NCBI GenBank assembly: GCA_950022295.1
Contig: OX465600.1
Coordinates: forward strand, 304,740,031-304,804,030
Source: Bromus sterilis
Lineage: Eukaryota; Streptophyta; Magnoliopsida; Poales; Poaceae
Length of the DNA: 64,000 nucleotides
Direction: 5' to 3'
Shown: positions 12,801 through 22,669 of the stretch, piece by piece
Layout: every line of letters starts with the position of its first letter
Numbering within the stretch: position 1 is the stretch's first letter
The notes under the pieces: generated by a model
Database searches by the model: none
What the model was told of the DNA's origin: nothing
Seen by the model: only the letters and a program-made list of their open reading frames with translations
Program-made: the position numbers and the translations under genes

Positions 12801-13238
12801 GATCGGAAGTCAACATCCGGTTCATGCCAATTTCTTGGGCGCTCATTGGTAAGTTGGCATTCCAAGAAGCAAAATTGTGTCTCCCTCTCCACCGCTGAAG
12901 CCGAGTATGTGGCCGCCGCAAGCTGTGCTACTCAAGTTCTATGGATGAGGCAAACCTTGAAGGACTATGGCCTCACCTACAAGAAGGTACCCATCTTATG
13001 TGACAATGAAAGTGCTATCAAGATTGCCAACAACCCTTGTCAACATCCCCGCACCAAGCATATTGACATTCGTCATCACTTCATATGGGATCATATTCAA
13101 AAGGGTGATATTGTTCTTGCACATGTGGGCACCGACAAGCAACTTGCCGACATCTTCGCCAAGCCATTGGATGAAGCAAGGTTTTTCCAACTAAGGGGTG
13201 AACTTGGTATCTTGGAACGTTATAGATTTACGGCTTAG
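9879..13238 (+). pseudogene. SIRE pol: protease, integrase, RT, RNase H
   Basis: One frame carries the whole polyprotein, interrupted by a single TAA at 10848-10850, where relatives have a Tyr codon (MLDE-stop-KSPY). Domains in order: aspartic protease (WVVDSGCTNHMTG, about 9905); integrase zinc-binding HHCC block (WLWHRRLAHVGMRN ... CSACIAGKQHKAKH, about 10290-10450); integrase catalytic core with HVDLFGP, IRSDNGSEF and a downstream ENGVAKRKNRT Glu; reverse transcriptase from about 11700 with the active-site YVDDIIFGS at about 12283; RNase H with GYTDADWAGD, AEAEYVAAA and LCDNESAIKIANNP. The end matches the usual ADIFAKPLDEARF tail. Apart from the one stop the protein looks well kept, which points to a fairly recent insertion. 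Confidence 0.9.
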
Positions 13239-13640
13239 GGGTATCTTGCTCTCATTCATGCACATAGCAACTATCTTGTCTAGATGTAAGCATATCTGTA
13301 GGGGGAGACACTCAATCAATGAGTTCTCGCCTTCTACATGATGCATAAATGAATTGCCACATCAACAATCCGCGTGTTCACCACGGTGAATCAATGAGTA
13401 AGTGTCTTTGAATCCAAGGTACATCTTCGCGGTCTCAAAGAACTATACACTCAAACATGGTGACTTCGGTCACCACCTCTCCTTTGCGAAAGGTTTGCTT
13501 TGATCATTCATGTGTGTGCATCCAGTGCTATGGTTTTGTGTGCTTATCTACTGTTGTCCCCTGACATGATTGTTTGATCGTCGAGCGTCCACCTAATTCT
13601 TCATGTTTTTGGGCCTATTCGTCAACTTCCAGTGACCTGT
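13239..13640 (+). other. Spacer between pol and the internal promoter-like region
   Basis: No open frame of note. It has a polypurine phrase GTAGGGGGAGACAC at about 13297-13310. It probably serves as untranslated sequence between pol and the additional gene. Confidence 0.4.
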
Positions 13641-13860
13641 CGGAATTCCGTTGGACTTCGGACGTCCGACGCGTCGGACGTCCGAAACCCGTCGGATTTC
13701 CGACATTACCTGTTGACCACACCTGGAGCTCGAGTCTGTCCGGCCCACTTAGAATCAGCCCGTTTCGGATATCCGTTGGCTGTCGGACGTCCGACGCGTC
13801 GGACGTCCGAAACACATCGGACGTCCGAAGTGGGCTGCCCTATATAAACTGGGCATCCGG
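13641..13860 (+). promoter_or_regulatory. Internal U3-like promoter of the additional ORF (inferred)
   Basis: Five perfect copies of the palindrome TCGGACGTCCGA lie at 13658, 13674, 13783, 13799 and 13817. Pairs are spaced by CGCG-type linkers. They are followed by TATATAAA at 13841-13848. Both LTRs have the same order, with palindromes ending shortly upstream of a TATA box. The ORF start lies about 240 bp downstream. The sequence shows the motif array and the TATA; promoter activity is inferred. Confidence 0.55.
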
Positions 13861-14088
13861 CCGAGGGGGGCAGTTTTCCTTCCCCTCGGCCGTTCCCCTC
13901 TGGACTCCTCTGCGCCTCCACTGCCCGCAGTCGCCGCCGGCCGCCCCGGTCTCCCTGGTGCTCCTCTCCCCCGGATCTCCTCCCCCGCGGTACCTCTCGT
14001 CCCGATCTACCTTTCCATCCGATTGGTTTTTGCCATGGTTGCATGTTTCTTACCTCATTCTTGCATCCTCTTCCTCTAGGGATTCGCA

Positions 14089-15745
14089 ATGGTGAGGACA
14101 AAAACTTGCAGTCGCAAGGATCGTGAGGCCTCTGGTTCCCGTGGTATGCGTTGCCCTAGCGTTCTCTCCTTCGTGTGTCTTACTTTGTTGATTAGGGTTT
14201 CGTACTCATACTCCTCATATATGGCAAGGTGGTTCCGGGGATGAGCCGCCTCGTCTTCGTCGCCGCATGAAGCATCCGACCTACACGGAACCCTCCTCGG
14301 ACAGTGAGCACCCTCCTAGCGAGGACGATAGTCCCTATGCTTCTGAGTCTGAGGCTGACGAGGAGTTTGTCGTTGAAGAAGATGATCCCCCAGTGGTGAC
14401 TCGCCCCTCCAAACTTGGGGTGCGTCGCCCGACTAAGGGCTCCTCATCGGCGTCTGGTGCTCGTGCAGGTGCTGATCCTGATGATGCGCCTCCTATCCCG
14501 ATACATATCTCGTCTGAGCCGGTGGTTGCTACTGGACGTATGATGACAGATTACTCGAAGATCTCTTTAGATGCCTACCGCAAGCTTCGCCGTGTTAATC
14601 AGTTTGAGGCTCCTCGGGACTGTCTGGACAGCCGATTCCGGACCAATGTGCAGGCCGATATCTTCACGTCAGTTGCAGTTCGTCAGGATCTTGCTAACTC
14701 CCATGCCTGCATCCCCCTTGACTTCATCCGGGAGAATCCAGACAAATTTCCCGGTGTGATGGAGCTTATTGAGTCTGTGGGGCTCGGTCCAGTGTTCAAC
14801 TTTCGGCATGACTGGAACTCTGCTGCGATCCTTCAGTTCTATGCCACCTGCTACTTTCACACCGATCACCGGGCGATCTCATGGATGACTGGGGAGCAGC
14901 AGTGCACCGCCACCTTTGCTCAGTTTCAGAGGGCTCTGCACATTCGCGCCTCTGGAGTCCGGCTTCATGTCTCTACCAAGGAGAAGCCCAAGGGGATCAA
15001 TGACTGTCTGTGTTTTATTAAGTCTGGGATTCATGCTGATGACACCTACAGGAAGGCCAATGACATATCCATTTGGAAGCATCACTATAGGTTCCTATAC
15101 CAGTGCATCCTTCGGACTCTTTATCCCAAGTCTGGTGACAAGACTCATTGCAGCAGCTCAGCTATCACACTGATGTGTCATATCCATGACTCCCCTCAGA
15201 AGCGTCTTGATGTGGTCCACTATCTCTGGCACGAGATTCGGATGGCGAGTCTTCAGCAGCGTCGCCAATATCCGCATGCACCGTTCATCATGGCTCTCAT
15301 TCAGTCCGTCGTCTCCTCCCCAGTGGAGATCACTCAGCACCACGCTGTTTGGTCCATTCTGGAGCACATGTACTTTGATGCTCCTGCGGTTGGTCTGACA
15401 CGCCCTGTTCCGATACACACCACGGTTCGTGGTAACCTTGATCGTCATTCTGTGGAGCAGGCTCCTCTGCGCCGTATGGCTCAGTTTTTGGGAAAGGCCC
15501 AAGCGGCTATGATGCGTGCTATTTCATTCAACTGCCACTCCAACCACACGGTGGTCTCGCGCCTTATCCAGTCCAAGAACTCCCTCAAGGCTCGTCTGCG
15601 TGCACATGGCGAGGCCAATGTCAGTGATGATGAGCGCCTTCCGGATGCTCCTCCCGCTGATCTTGGATTCGATTTTCCTTCTGGACCAGAGTGGGAGGAT
15701 TTCTTCTCTGGAGACCCTGGTGCTAGTGGCAGTGGGACTCACTAG
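14089..15745 (+). CDS. Additional 3' ORF of the SIRE element, probably spliced
   Basis: The long open frame has an ATG at 14267 and ends at TAG 15743-15745 (492 residues). It is open upstream to 14229. A better start is ATG at 14089, whose 18 codons plus one base end at a GT donor (14144). The AG acceptor at 14227-14228 restores the frame exactly, giving an 85-bp intron. The N-terminus is acidic and Ser/Pro-rich. The middle (from about residue 100) has a globular part with RDCLDSRFRTN, FNFRHDWNSAAILQFYATCYF, RALHIRASG and HHYRFLYQCILRTLYPKSGD. This resembles the 'putative plant transposon protein' type domain known from additional ('env-like') ORFs of SIRE elements. The C-terminus is acidic again. 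No clear signal peptide or strong membrane segment is visible, so an envelope role is not supported by the sequence. The frame is intact although pol is broken. Confidence 0.7.
14144..14228 (+). other. Predicted 85-bp intron in the additional ORF
   Basis: Donor CGTG|GTATGC and acceptor GCAAG|GTGG fit plant splice sites. The intron is T-rich, and the codon split (phase 1, rebuilding a Gly codon) is consistent on both sides. It holds a branch-point-like TTGATT phrase. It is not proven without transcript data. Confidence 0.5.
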
Positions 15746-16222
15746 TTTGTCAGCACGTGTGCCCCTTTTTGGTCCTTGATGCCAAAGGGGGAGAGTCAGT
15801 CATATGTCGTATGTGGTTCTTTTGGTGTCTAAGTGTTCGTATGTTCGTCTCTTGATTATGTCGTTATGTGGGATCTGATGTGTGTAAGACCTTTTATGTG
15901 TGATTGTCTTGTGTACTGTATAATGCATTGTGTACCTTGTGTTACGCTTGGTTTTGCTCTTGCGTTTGGATGGCTTGTGGCATTATTGGTTTATTATGTT
16001 TGGTGCAATCTAATATTTCATCTCCATAATCAACGATTGCGCCGTGATATCATGTATTGTGACTCGCTCCAAAATGTGTGCATCTTGTGTGAAAATAGAG
16101 AATCTTATATGCACACATTAAGGGGGAGCTCATTGTAAAACTTGCTCCCACCAAAAGCATATTGTTGAACAATTTTGGGGAGCTATATGTATGTTGTCAT
16201 CAACTACCAAAAAGGGGGAGAT
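15746..16222 (+). other. SIRE 3' untranslated region with polypurine tract
   Basis: No coding frame is supported. Purine-rich AAAGGGGGAGA-like motifs occur at about 15783-15794 and at 16209-16220. The latter directly abuts the right LTR and is the polypurine tract that primes plus-strand DNA synthesis. The first copy may be a duplicate of it. Confidence 0.7.
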
Positions 16223-17632
16223 TGAAAGTGCTATCTTGCCCCTAATGATATTTTGATGTTGATGGCAATTTACATATAGAGGACTAATCATGTGTGCCAA
16301 GTATATCTCAGGTTTTAGTCCTCGGTGCGGTGTGTTGGTGGATCAAGGACCATCTAGTCATGTCGATGTGCTCAAGAAATGATATTAAAGTGTAAGCTCT
16401 TCGGTTTATCTTGAGTATAGGGATCCCCGCACTATTAAGAGGGGATCAGTGGGTTTGTGTTTAAGATTTGCTCAAAGCTAATTAAAAACAAAAAACATCT
16501 CGACACAAAAGTGGAGCTCCAAAGTAAAAATATGATCACTTCTTTCGGGCGTCCGACGTGTTTCGGACGTCCGACATTTCAAAGTTTCGGACGTCCGACA
16601 TCTCGTATGTTGGTTATTATAAGAAAGGTCAGTAGACATGCAAAAATGATGGGCTTCCGACGAACTTCGGACGTCCGATCCATCGGACGTCCGATCCGTC
16701 GGACGTCCGAACTCTGTCGGACTTCCGTTGAGCTACTGTTCTTTTCTTTGCGATGTTCATTGCTGCACCCATAGATTACACTTCGGACGTCCGACCTGGC
16801 TCGGACGTCCGACATGTGAACTTTCAGACGTCCGATACCTGACGGACGTCCGACACTTACACAGGATTATTCTTCCAACGGCCATTTCGCCTCTTGGACT
16901 ATAAATACCCCCTCACTCCCACTTGTGAGGGTTGACCACTTCATTTAGGACACCCAAGAACACAAGTGCTCCCTCTCACTCTCTCCCTCACCAAATCTCA
17001 GATCCCGGAGAGTTCCTTGAGAGTTCTTGACTGATCTTTCACCCAGTGATAGATCCGCCCCTTCCCCATCTTCCAACCAAAGCAAATCGTGTTTTGAGCA
17101 AGTCTTGAGAATTTCCCATTGATCTTGTTACTCTTGGAGGTTGGAGACTCCTAGGCGGGTAGGAATTCTTCGGAGAGGAATCGACCATTGTGATTACCCC
17201 CGTTGAGTTTGTGAGGGTTTGGTGACCACCTTTAAGGTCAACCGGTAGTGGTTGGGAATCGCCTTCGTGGTGATATCTCAAGGGGAATAGAGTGAGCCTT
17301 CGTGGCGTTGGTGTGCCTTCGTGGTTTCACCCACTCTCTCCGAACGGTGAGTAGCTTCCCTCCAAGGAAGTGAACATCGGGATACATCGTTGTCTCCGCG
17401 TCATTCGGTTATCCCTACTCTTTTCCCTTACTACTTGTACTACCGTATTATTTTCCCCTCACTTCCTTGTGTGTATTGTGCTTCTTGTTTATCTTGTCTT
17501 TGCTAAATAGACCTTGCAATTATTAGGCACACTTTGTTTTCCGCACTATTGCTTAAAAATTGCTAAGTAGTGATAAAATTTGTAATAAGACCTATTCACC
17601 CCCCCCCCTCTAGGTCTATCTCGATCCTTTCA
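16223..17632 (+). repeat. Right LTR of the SIRE element (complete, 1410 bp)
   Basis: It begins TGAAAGTGC and ends CCTTTCA. Seven perfect TCGGACGTCCGA palindromes start at 16563, 16587, 16667, 16683, 16699, 16783 and 16801, with degenerate copies around them. TATAAATA lies at 16900-16907. A homopolymer of nine or ten C at about 17599 precedes the 3' end. The palindrome cluster carries one more unit around 16683-16710 than the left LTR does at 8784-8811. Confidence 0.92.
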
Positions 17633-18658
17633 GTTTCGCTGATGTTAAGGTGGGTCTAGCGCATCCTCGCGGGGGATGGCGGCCTATGGCTCGAATTAAT
17701 CAAGGCTAAGTACTTTCGGGGTCGCGCGCTCTTAGCCTTCCCGACAATGGTTGGCTCCCAGTTCTGGCGGGCCATCCAGTCGATTAAGCACGAGATCCGT
17801 TCTGGCCTGTCCGTCTCGGTGGGGGATTGGGCGGACACGCTGTTCTGGCTTGACCCCTGGCTGGACAGGACCCACCTGTGGGTGTCCTTTCCGGGGCTCT
17901 TTTCTATTTGCGCGGACCCGGAGATTCTGGTCGCCGCGGCGGGTGCCAATGGTCGTTGGCACCTCCCATTCCGGCGCGCCTTCGGCCCTGTCGAGAGGGC
18001 GGCACGGGACGCGCTGATTGGCCTCATCCCAATGGCTCGTCCCTCTCTACAGGACCATTTCTCCTAGCACCTGGCACCGTCGGGACAGTACTCGGTGAGC
18101 TCAAGCTACCGCGCCCCGACCCTGCCCTGGCTGGCCCATCTATGGAAGGCACCGCTCCCACTCAAGATTAAGATCTTCGTTTGGCAGTTGCTTCGGGATC
18201 TCTTGCCCTCGGGTACCGAGGTCATGAAGCGACAGGGCCCAGGTAATGGGATTTGCCCCCTGTGTGGGGTCCTTGAGGACGGGGCGCATATATTATTTTC
18301 CTGCGTGGCGGCCAGGTTTATGTGGAACTATATGCGGGAAGCCCATGGGCCAGATTTGGAGGCGGCGGACATGGCAGAGTTCCTCCAGAGGCGGGCCCAC
18401 AAGCCTAACAGGAGGAGGCGTATCTTTTGGCTGTTGTTCGCGGCGCTGGCCTGGACGCTCTGGAACACTAGGAACAAGATGGATATTGAGCGCGTCTTCT
18501 TGCGGCGGGCGTCTGATATGGTCTTCAAATTTCTTTCTTTCTTGCGGCAGTGGCGCCTGTTATCCCGACGCAGGGATAGGGAGTTCATCCTTCGGGCGAC
18601 TGACGCCTTGACGAGCACGGGGCGACGCCTGATCTCTCCTACTATGGCGGCGACATGA
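17633..18658 (+). pseudogene. LINE ORF2, C-terminal part with zf-RVT domain
   Basis: Reading resumes after the GTTTC duplication. Blocks typical of the region behind the reverse transcriptase are seen: GSQFWRAIQSIKHEI, WLDPWLDRTHLW, then a stop at 18065-18067 (DHFS-stop). After it come LWKAPLPLKIKIFVWQLLRDLLPSG and GICPLCGVLEDGAHILFSCVAARFMWN. The last is the zf-RVT zinc-binding block (Cys-X2-Cys ... His ... Cys). The protein ends at TGA 18656-18658 without an RNase H domain. GC content is clearly higher than in the surrounding Copia sequence. Confidence 0.82.
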
Positions 18659-18860
18659 TGTTGTAACTTCCGATGAGGACCCTTTATTGTGTGTGTCACC
18701 CTTCGATCTAGTTGTTGTGGGAGCTTCCCCTAGATGTTTTTGGGCCATGATGTGTTGTTGCCCCATCTATTTGAATCTTTTTAACGAATGATTGGACTTG
18801 TGGTTGGTGCTTTATTTATAAAGTGGGGCGAAAGCCTAATTTCTCTCTCTCATACGCTCG
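18659..18860 (+). other. LINE 3' untranslated end
   Basis: The segment after the ORF2 stop ends with TTTATAAAGTGGGGCGAAAG (about 18812-18831) followed by a pyrimidine stretch. A nearly identical ending is at about 21724-21750. No poly(A) tail is obvious. Confidence 0.5.
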
Positions 18861-20999
18861 TGTGGACTCTTTTCATTTTTTATGTCACTTCACCACGACC
18901 AGCACTACTTACCACACGGTGCCAAACGATATGTATTCATCGTTTGGGAGTTGAGGAGCACCGCACTGGCGGGCACCAAATCCTGACTCTATTTGATATT
19001 GTAGGTATAAATAGAAAAAATATAAATTTGGTCATAATTTAAAAAGAACAAAATTTGTTCACGAGCGCAAATTAAATGAAAAGTAAAAGCACCACAATTG
19101 ATCGATAAAAAATATTACATGACTTATCAACCATATAATCTATTAGAGATACTACTGGAAAAATTGTCATCGCCGAGTTCTTTTGCTGCCTGCCATGCTC
19201 AGCGAAGTGAAGTTCTCGGTAGGGACACATGTTATTTGTCTATCGACCAGAAAGCATTCGACAAACAGAAATAACCTGGGCTATTAGCCATTCGCCGAGA
19301 TCTTTGTATGCGGCTCTCGGCAATCTCCTGACATGTGGTCCCACGGGGCGACAAGTTGTGGACACGTGACGTCGACCTGAATTTACCAAGTGCGTTCTAA
19401 CGGGTACTCATCATATATTTTACCACTTCCTTTTATTAATTGTGATATTCAATGCAAGATGTAAACACCGAGAACTCCATGTAATCCCTCTGCAAAGAGC
19501 TCATAGACAGGCCCAGATGGTGTGGAGTGGTTGATTGGCGGTAGGTATTCAATACGCGAGTTCCCGCACTCGATAAAGCCGATGGTTATGTTATAAAGCT
19601 TCCCACGATCGGGGAAAAACCTCATTTAACGGGCGCATCCCCTAGGTGGCATCCCTCTTGTTGTCGCCGCTCCTCTCCACCTTTCCTTTGTCGCCGAGTA
19701 CTTTCAAGAAGGCAAAGCGCCGCAAATCGGGATCTCGGCAAACGAATCAATTGTCTTGCACAACATTAACATTTTTTAAACTTGTGGATTTTGAGGTTTT
19801 TAGGTAAAACTAAGCTTTGGAGTATATATATTTATATTTATTTTCAAATATATAAACAACATAAAAAAGAGTTTGAATGAAGAAACCTAAACAAAAAATG
19901 ATGTAACTTGCAAGTTGGGTCAGCCCATACTACTGACTGGGAGAGTGTCTCGCATGAAGCAATAAATAGACATGCCCAGTTGTAGGTGATGCCCATGATG
20001 ATTGTTAATTCCACATTTCCGTATATTTGTCAAGGATTTACGTGGGTCATCTGTTAGCATGGCCCCTCTAAACGTGTTTTTGCTGTTCTTTTTGTCTTTA
20101 TTTTGGGTTTTATATTGCTTTTCATGTTTTCCATTTTTTCATTTTTTACATTTAGCGAATACATGAACATCTATTCTCATATACAATTATTTTGTTCTAA
20201 AATATAGAAACATTTTTTTGAGATAAATCAAAATTATTTAAATATTTGAATATGGGCTTTCAAGTAATGAACATGTACCTTAAATACATTGACACTTTTT
20301 GTCGGTATACACAATGTTTTTTTACTTTATAAACGTTTAAGCTAAACTATGAAATAGTTTGATCATGTTCATAGAAAAAAACATCAACACCGGAATAGCA
20401 AAACTATATAGTTAGATTTATTGTGAAGTATATTGGTGTAATATATCTAATTGCTATTCTAGTTGTAGAAACTTTTTCGCTAAAACCTTTTCCTTAAACT
20501 TAGGATAGAATTTAATTATAAGCATTATATTAGTATTTAATAGAGGGAGTAACATTTTCTTTCTTAAAGTTGCTACAAATAGCTTTGCTTAGTTGGATAT
20601 ATAAGTGAGCACGTGTAGCGAGTTGCACCATCTCGCCTATTTGACCGCTACAACGATAGAGAAGCTAGTGTTCAAAATTTTGAAGTTCATGCAATCAAAG
20701 ATTTACTTACAATCTTCTAAATCCATGCATGAACGAAAAAATTGTAAATATAAGGCTACTCCCAATTGTCTCTTATATATCATCTCTTGGTGTGTGCTAG
20801 CTGTTTTGATACAACTCAACCAATGCCACATCCCACTGAATCCTTGCCTTATTCTCCCCGAGTCCTTTCCTAGTAAGATAGGGTATATGGGGGTTCTGGA
20901 GGATAACTTTTTGGAAAACACGGTTTTTTTATTAACTTGTTTAGTAACGTGGATCCTATTATCTTTCACAACCAATCATGAGTCAACACGGAGACTTAA
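18861..20999. other. Gene-free stretch with a possible CACTA relic
   Basis: From about 19150 (ACTACTGGAAAA) to about 19750 the sequence has scattered GCCGAG / CTCGGC motifs in both orientations, as in CACTA elements with CACTACTGGAAAA ends, but the ends are too degraded to fix. The remainder (19760-21000) is AT-rich with no recognisable frame. Confidence 0.35.
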
Positions 21000-21760
21000 T
21001 TAGTCTTGTTGTGCAGGCGTCGACGCCTCCCACAGTGAGTGGGAGGGTCATCCAGATGGGAGGACTTATGTCGGGCACTGAGTGGACAGTGATCTCTACT
21101 CGTCCGACCAGGGTCGAAGCGTCGTGAGGTGAAGGGTGGCGTTGTCTTGGGGCAGGAATGCCGGGGCGGCGACCCTGGATTGTGGACCACATGGTTGCTT
21201 TCCAGCAGGCACCATGGTGGTGGTGGTGGTGGTGGCTCCTCCCGGTTGTGTGGGCAACGGGTGGTGGAGCGGCGGGTAGCTCGGGCATTCACTCTCTAGT
21301 AGGGCGATGCCCTGATCCGGATCTGAGAACTAGACCTCTTCGTGCTCTCCCTAGCGGCATCGATGGCACGTGTGAGTTGCCGAGTGAGAGCTCTATGTCT
21401 TGGCACCGGCGGGCGGCGACACCCGTGGGTGCCGCTCTCTTCCTGAAGACGTCGTCCTGGTTCTTCTCCTCGTGCCATGGCTCCGGGTGAAGACCCTTGT
21501 CCATCTGTACTCGGCAGCAGCGACTCTCTGCACCGTTCGCCCTCTTGAGGGCTTTGATGTGGAGCCTAGGTGTGTTAGGATGTAGCGTGGGGTTGTGTGT
21601 AATTTTGCCGATGCCTTCTACTGGTCGCGTAGGTGCACCGCTTATGTCAGGATCGGCCTTGTAAGAGGGTTACCTCACCACCTTGTATCGTTCGGCCGTG
21701 TACTTTGGTTCAATTCCTTTATCTATAAAAGGGGGCGAAAGCCTACTTTCTCAATTAGTC
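21000..21760 (+). mobile_element. Retroelement-like unit sharing the LINE 3' tail
   Basis: A GC-rich block of about 750 bp in AT-rich surroundings ends in ATCTATAAAAGGGGGCGAAA (about 21721-21740) and GCCTACTTTCTC. This is nearly the same tail as the LINE at 18.8 kb. No ORF with similarity was found; the open frames in it are GC-rich shadows. I infer a non-autonomous or heavily truncated relative that uses the same 3' end. Confidence 0.4.
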
Positions 21761-21857
21761 TTGTGGGATGTCACGCTCACATGTCTTCTTAATTACGGGC
21801 CCGGTAAGAAGATAGCATGCATGATATGAGCCATGACACACTTTCTGTTATATAATA

Positions 21858-21914
21858 CTTCCTCCGATCCATAGATACATCAATTTTAGGACAAGTAATA
21901 TGGATCGGAGGGAG
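21858..21914. mobile_element. Short Stowaway-type MITE
   Basis: CTTCCTCCGATCCAT at the left and ATGGATCGGAGGGAG at the right are terminal inverted repeats, flanked by TA on both sides. At 57 bp it is shorter than usual and is probably an internal deletion derivative. Confidence 0.8.
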
Positions 21915-21916
21915 TA

Positions 21917-22422
21917 ATAGTTTCTAGGTCCTTGGGGACCTTTCTTGCTGTAAAAAACAAACATGCATGGTTTCGCATGATGCTTTTATTATCGACTTAC
22001 TTAGTTAATTTGTGGTGTTCAAAAGTTCATATGGGTTGTGTGTCACCTCCTCTACGTACATATCATGTTTTATGGTTAATTTTTCAACTTACATTTACTG
22101 TGTATAAATACCAGCTAGGGAGCACATGCATGATCTTGTGACACGCATGTTACCACATGGCTGATCGTATAGGCCTAGATAAATAATAAGGCATGGTTGA
22201 CAACGAACATGAATGAAAAAAGTACACGTGTTGAGTATACCGAATTAGGAACGCATAACTATGCTCGTCAGATCAGATCCGAATTTTCGTTTCTTAGCAA
22301 GCTTGCTTAAGAAACTTTGCCATGCTGTTCTGTTATGTTTGCTTAACAAGTTTAATGATCAACAATGATGTATGCATAGTTGAGAAGTAACTAATTAACA
22401 CACCGCTGATGTACGTACTTGT
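21917..22422. other. Gene-free stretch upstream of the orphan terpene synthase exon
   Basis: No coding sequence. The phrase around GACAACGAACATGAATGA (about 22199) has diverged relatives at about 23125 and 23560. This suggests that the upstream region of the terpene synthase was duplicated more than once. Confidence 0.35.
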
Positions 22423-22430
22423 CTATAAAT
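22423..22430 (+). promoter_or_regulatory. TATA box of the orphan terpene synthase exon
   Basis: CTATAAAT sits about 100 bp upstream of the ATG at 22533, a normal plant spacing. The CACGGGCG / CAACTACTGCACC sequence in between would be the 5' UTR. Confidence 0.55.
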
Positions 22431-22532
22431 ACCGACTACGGTATTGGGGCAAAGCAGAGCACGGGCGTTACGGTCAACTACTGCACCTAAGCTTCCTTTA
22501 GTGGTGTGTGCGAGTGGGAACCAAGGGCATCA

Positions 22533-22669
22533 ATGGCTAAGTCGGGGGAGAAGCATGCGGGTGGTGGCTACACGGTGTTTGACGAGCAACGACATGCGGT
22601 AGATTATCGTCTCAGCGTGTGTGGGGGGACTTCTTCATCCGCAACCCTACGCTGCCCCATACTCATCAG
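22533..22669 (+). pseudogene. Orphan exon 1 of a terpene synthase paralogue
   Basis: ATG at 22533 opens MAKSGEKHAGGGYTVFDE and DYRLSVCGG, closely matching exon 1 of the terpene synthase relic at 24652. The exon ends at the same point (ACTCATCAG followed by GTACCT). Two extra bases in the run after GCGTGTG shift the frame before the conserved GDFF block, so the exon is broken. No further exons of this copy follow in the 2 kb before the next copy. It is a tandem duplicate limited to the promoter and first exon. Confidence 0.7.

Larger units (their letters stand above)
8340..17632 (+). mobile_element. SIRE/Maximus-type Copia retrotransposon, defective
   Basis: The left LTR starts with TGAAAGTGCTATC at 8340. 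The right LTR starts with the same bases at 16223, after a polypurine tract, and ends in CCTTTCA at 17632. Both ends are flanked by GTTTC. The gene order is gag, protease, integrase, RT, RNase H, which is Copia order, followed by a long extra ORF as in SIRE-type elements. The left LTR is truncated at 9100 and fused to the middle of gag, so the rest of the LTR, the primer-binding site and the gag start are missing. The element cannot be autonomous as it stands. It sits inside the LINE. Confidence 0.92.
5954..18860 (+). mobile_element. Non-LTR retrotransposon (LINE), split by a Copia element
   Basis: Endonuclease and reverse-transcriptase sequence is found up to 8339. After the inserted Copia element (8340-17632), the same kind of ORF2 resumes at 17633 and runs to the stop at 18656-18658. 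The target duplication GTTTC on both sides of the Copia element shows that the two LINE halves were once continuous. Both LINE ends are uncertain: the left is set at the first ORF1-like codon, the right just after a GGGGCGAAAGCC motif at about 18824-18835, which recurs in a separate unit at about 21.7 kb. Confidence 0.75.

Noticed and set aside
13559..14101. Coding reading of the palindrome-rich region (frames with repeated GRPTRRTSEV-like peptides)
   Set aside because: The peptide repeats come from the 12-bp palindrome read in different frames; no ATG context or family match.
14089..15745. Calling the extra Copia ORF a viral envelope protein
   Set aside because: No signal peptide, fusion peptide or strong membrane segment is visible; only the position is env-like.
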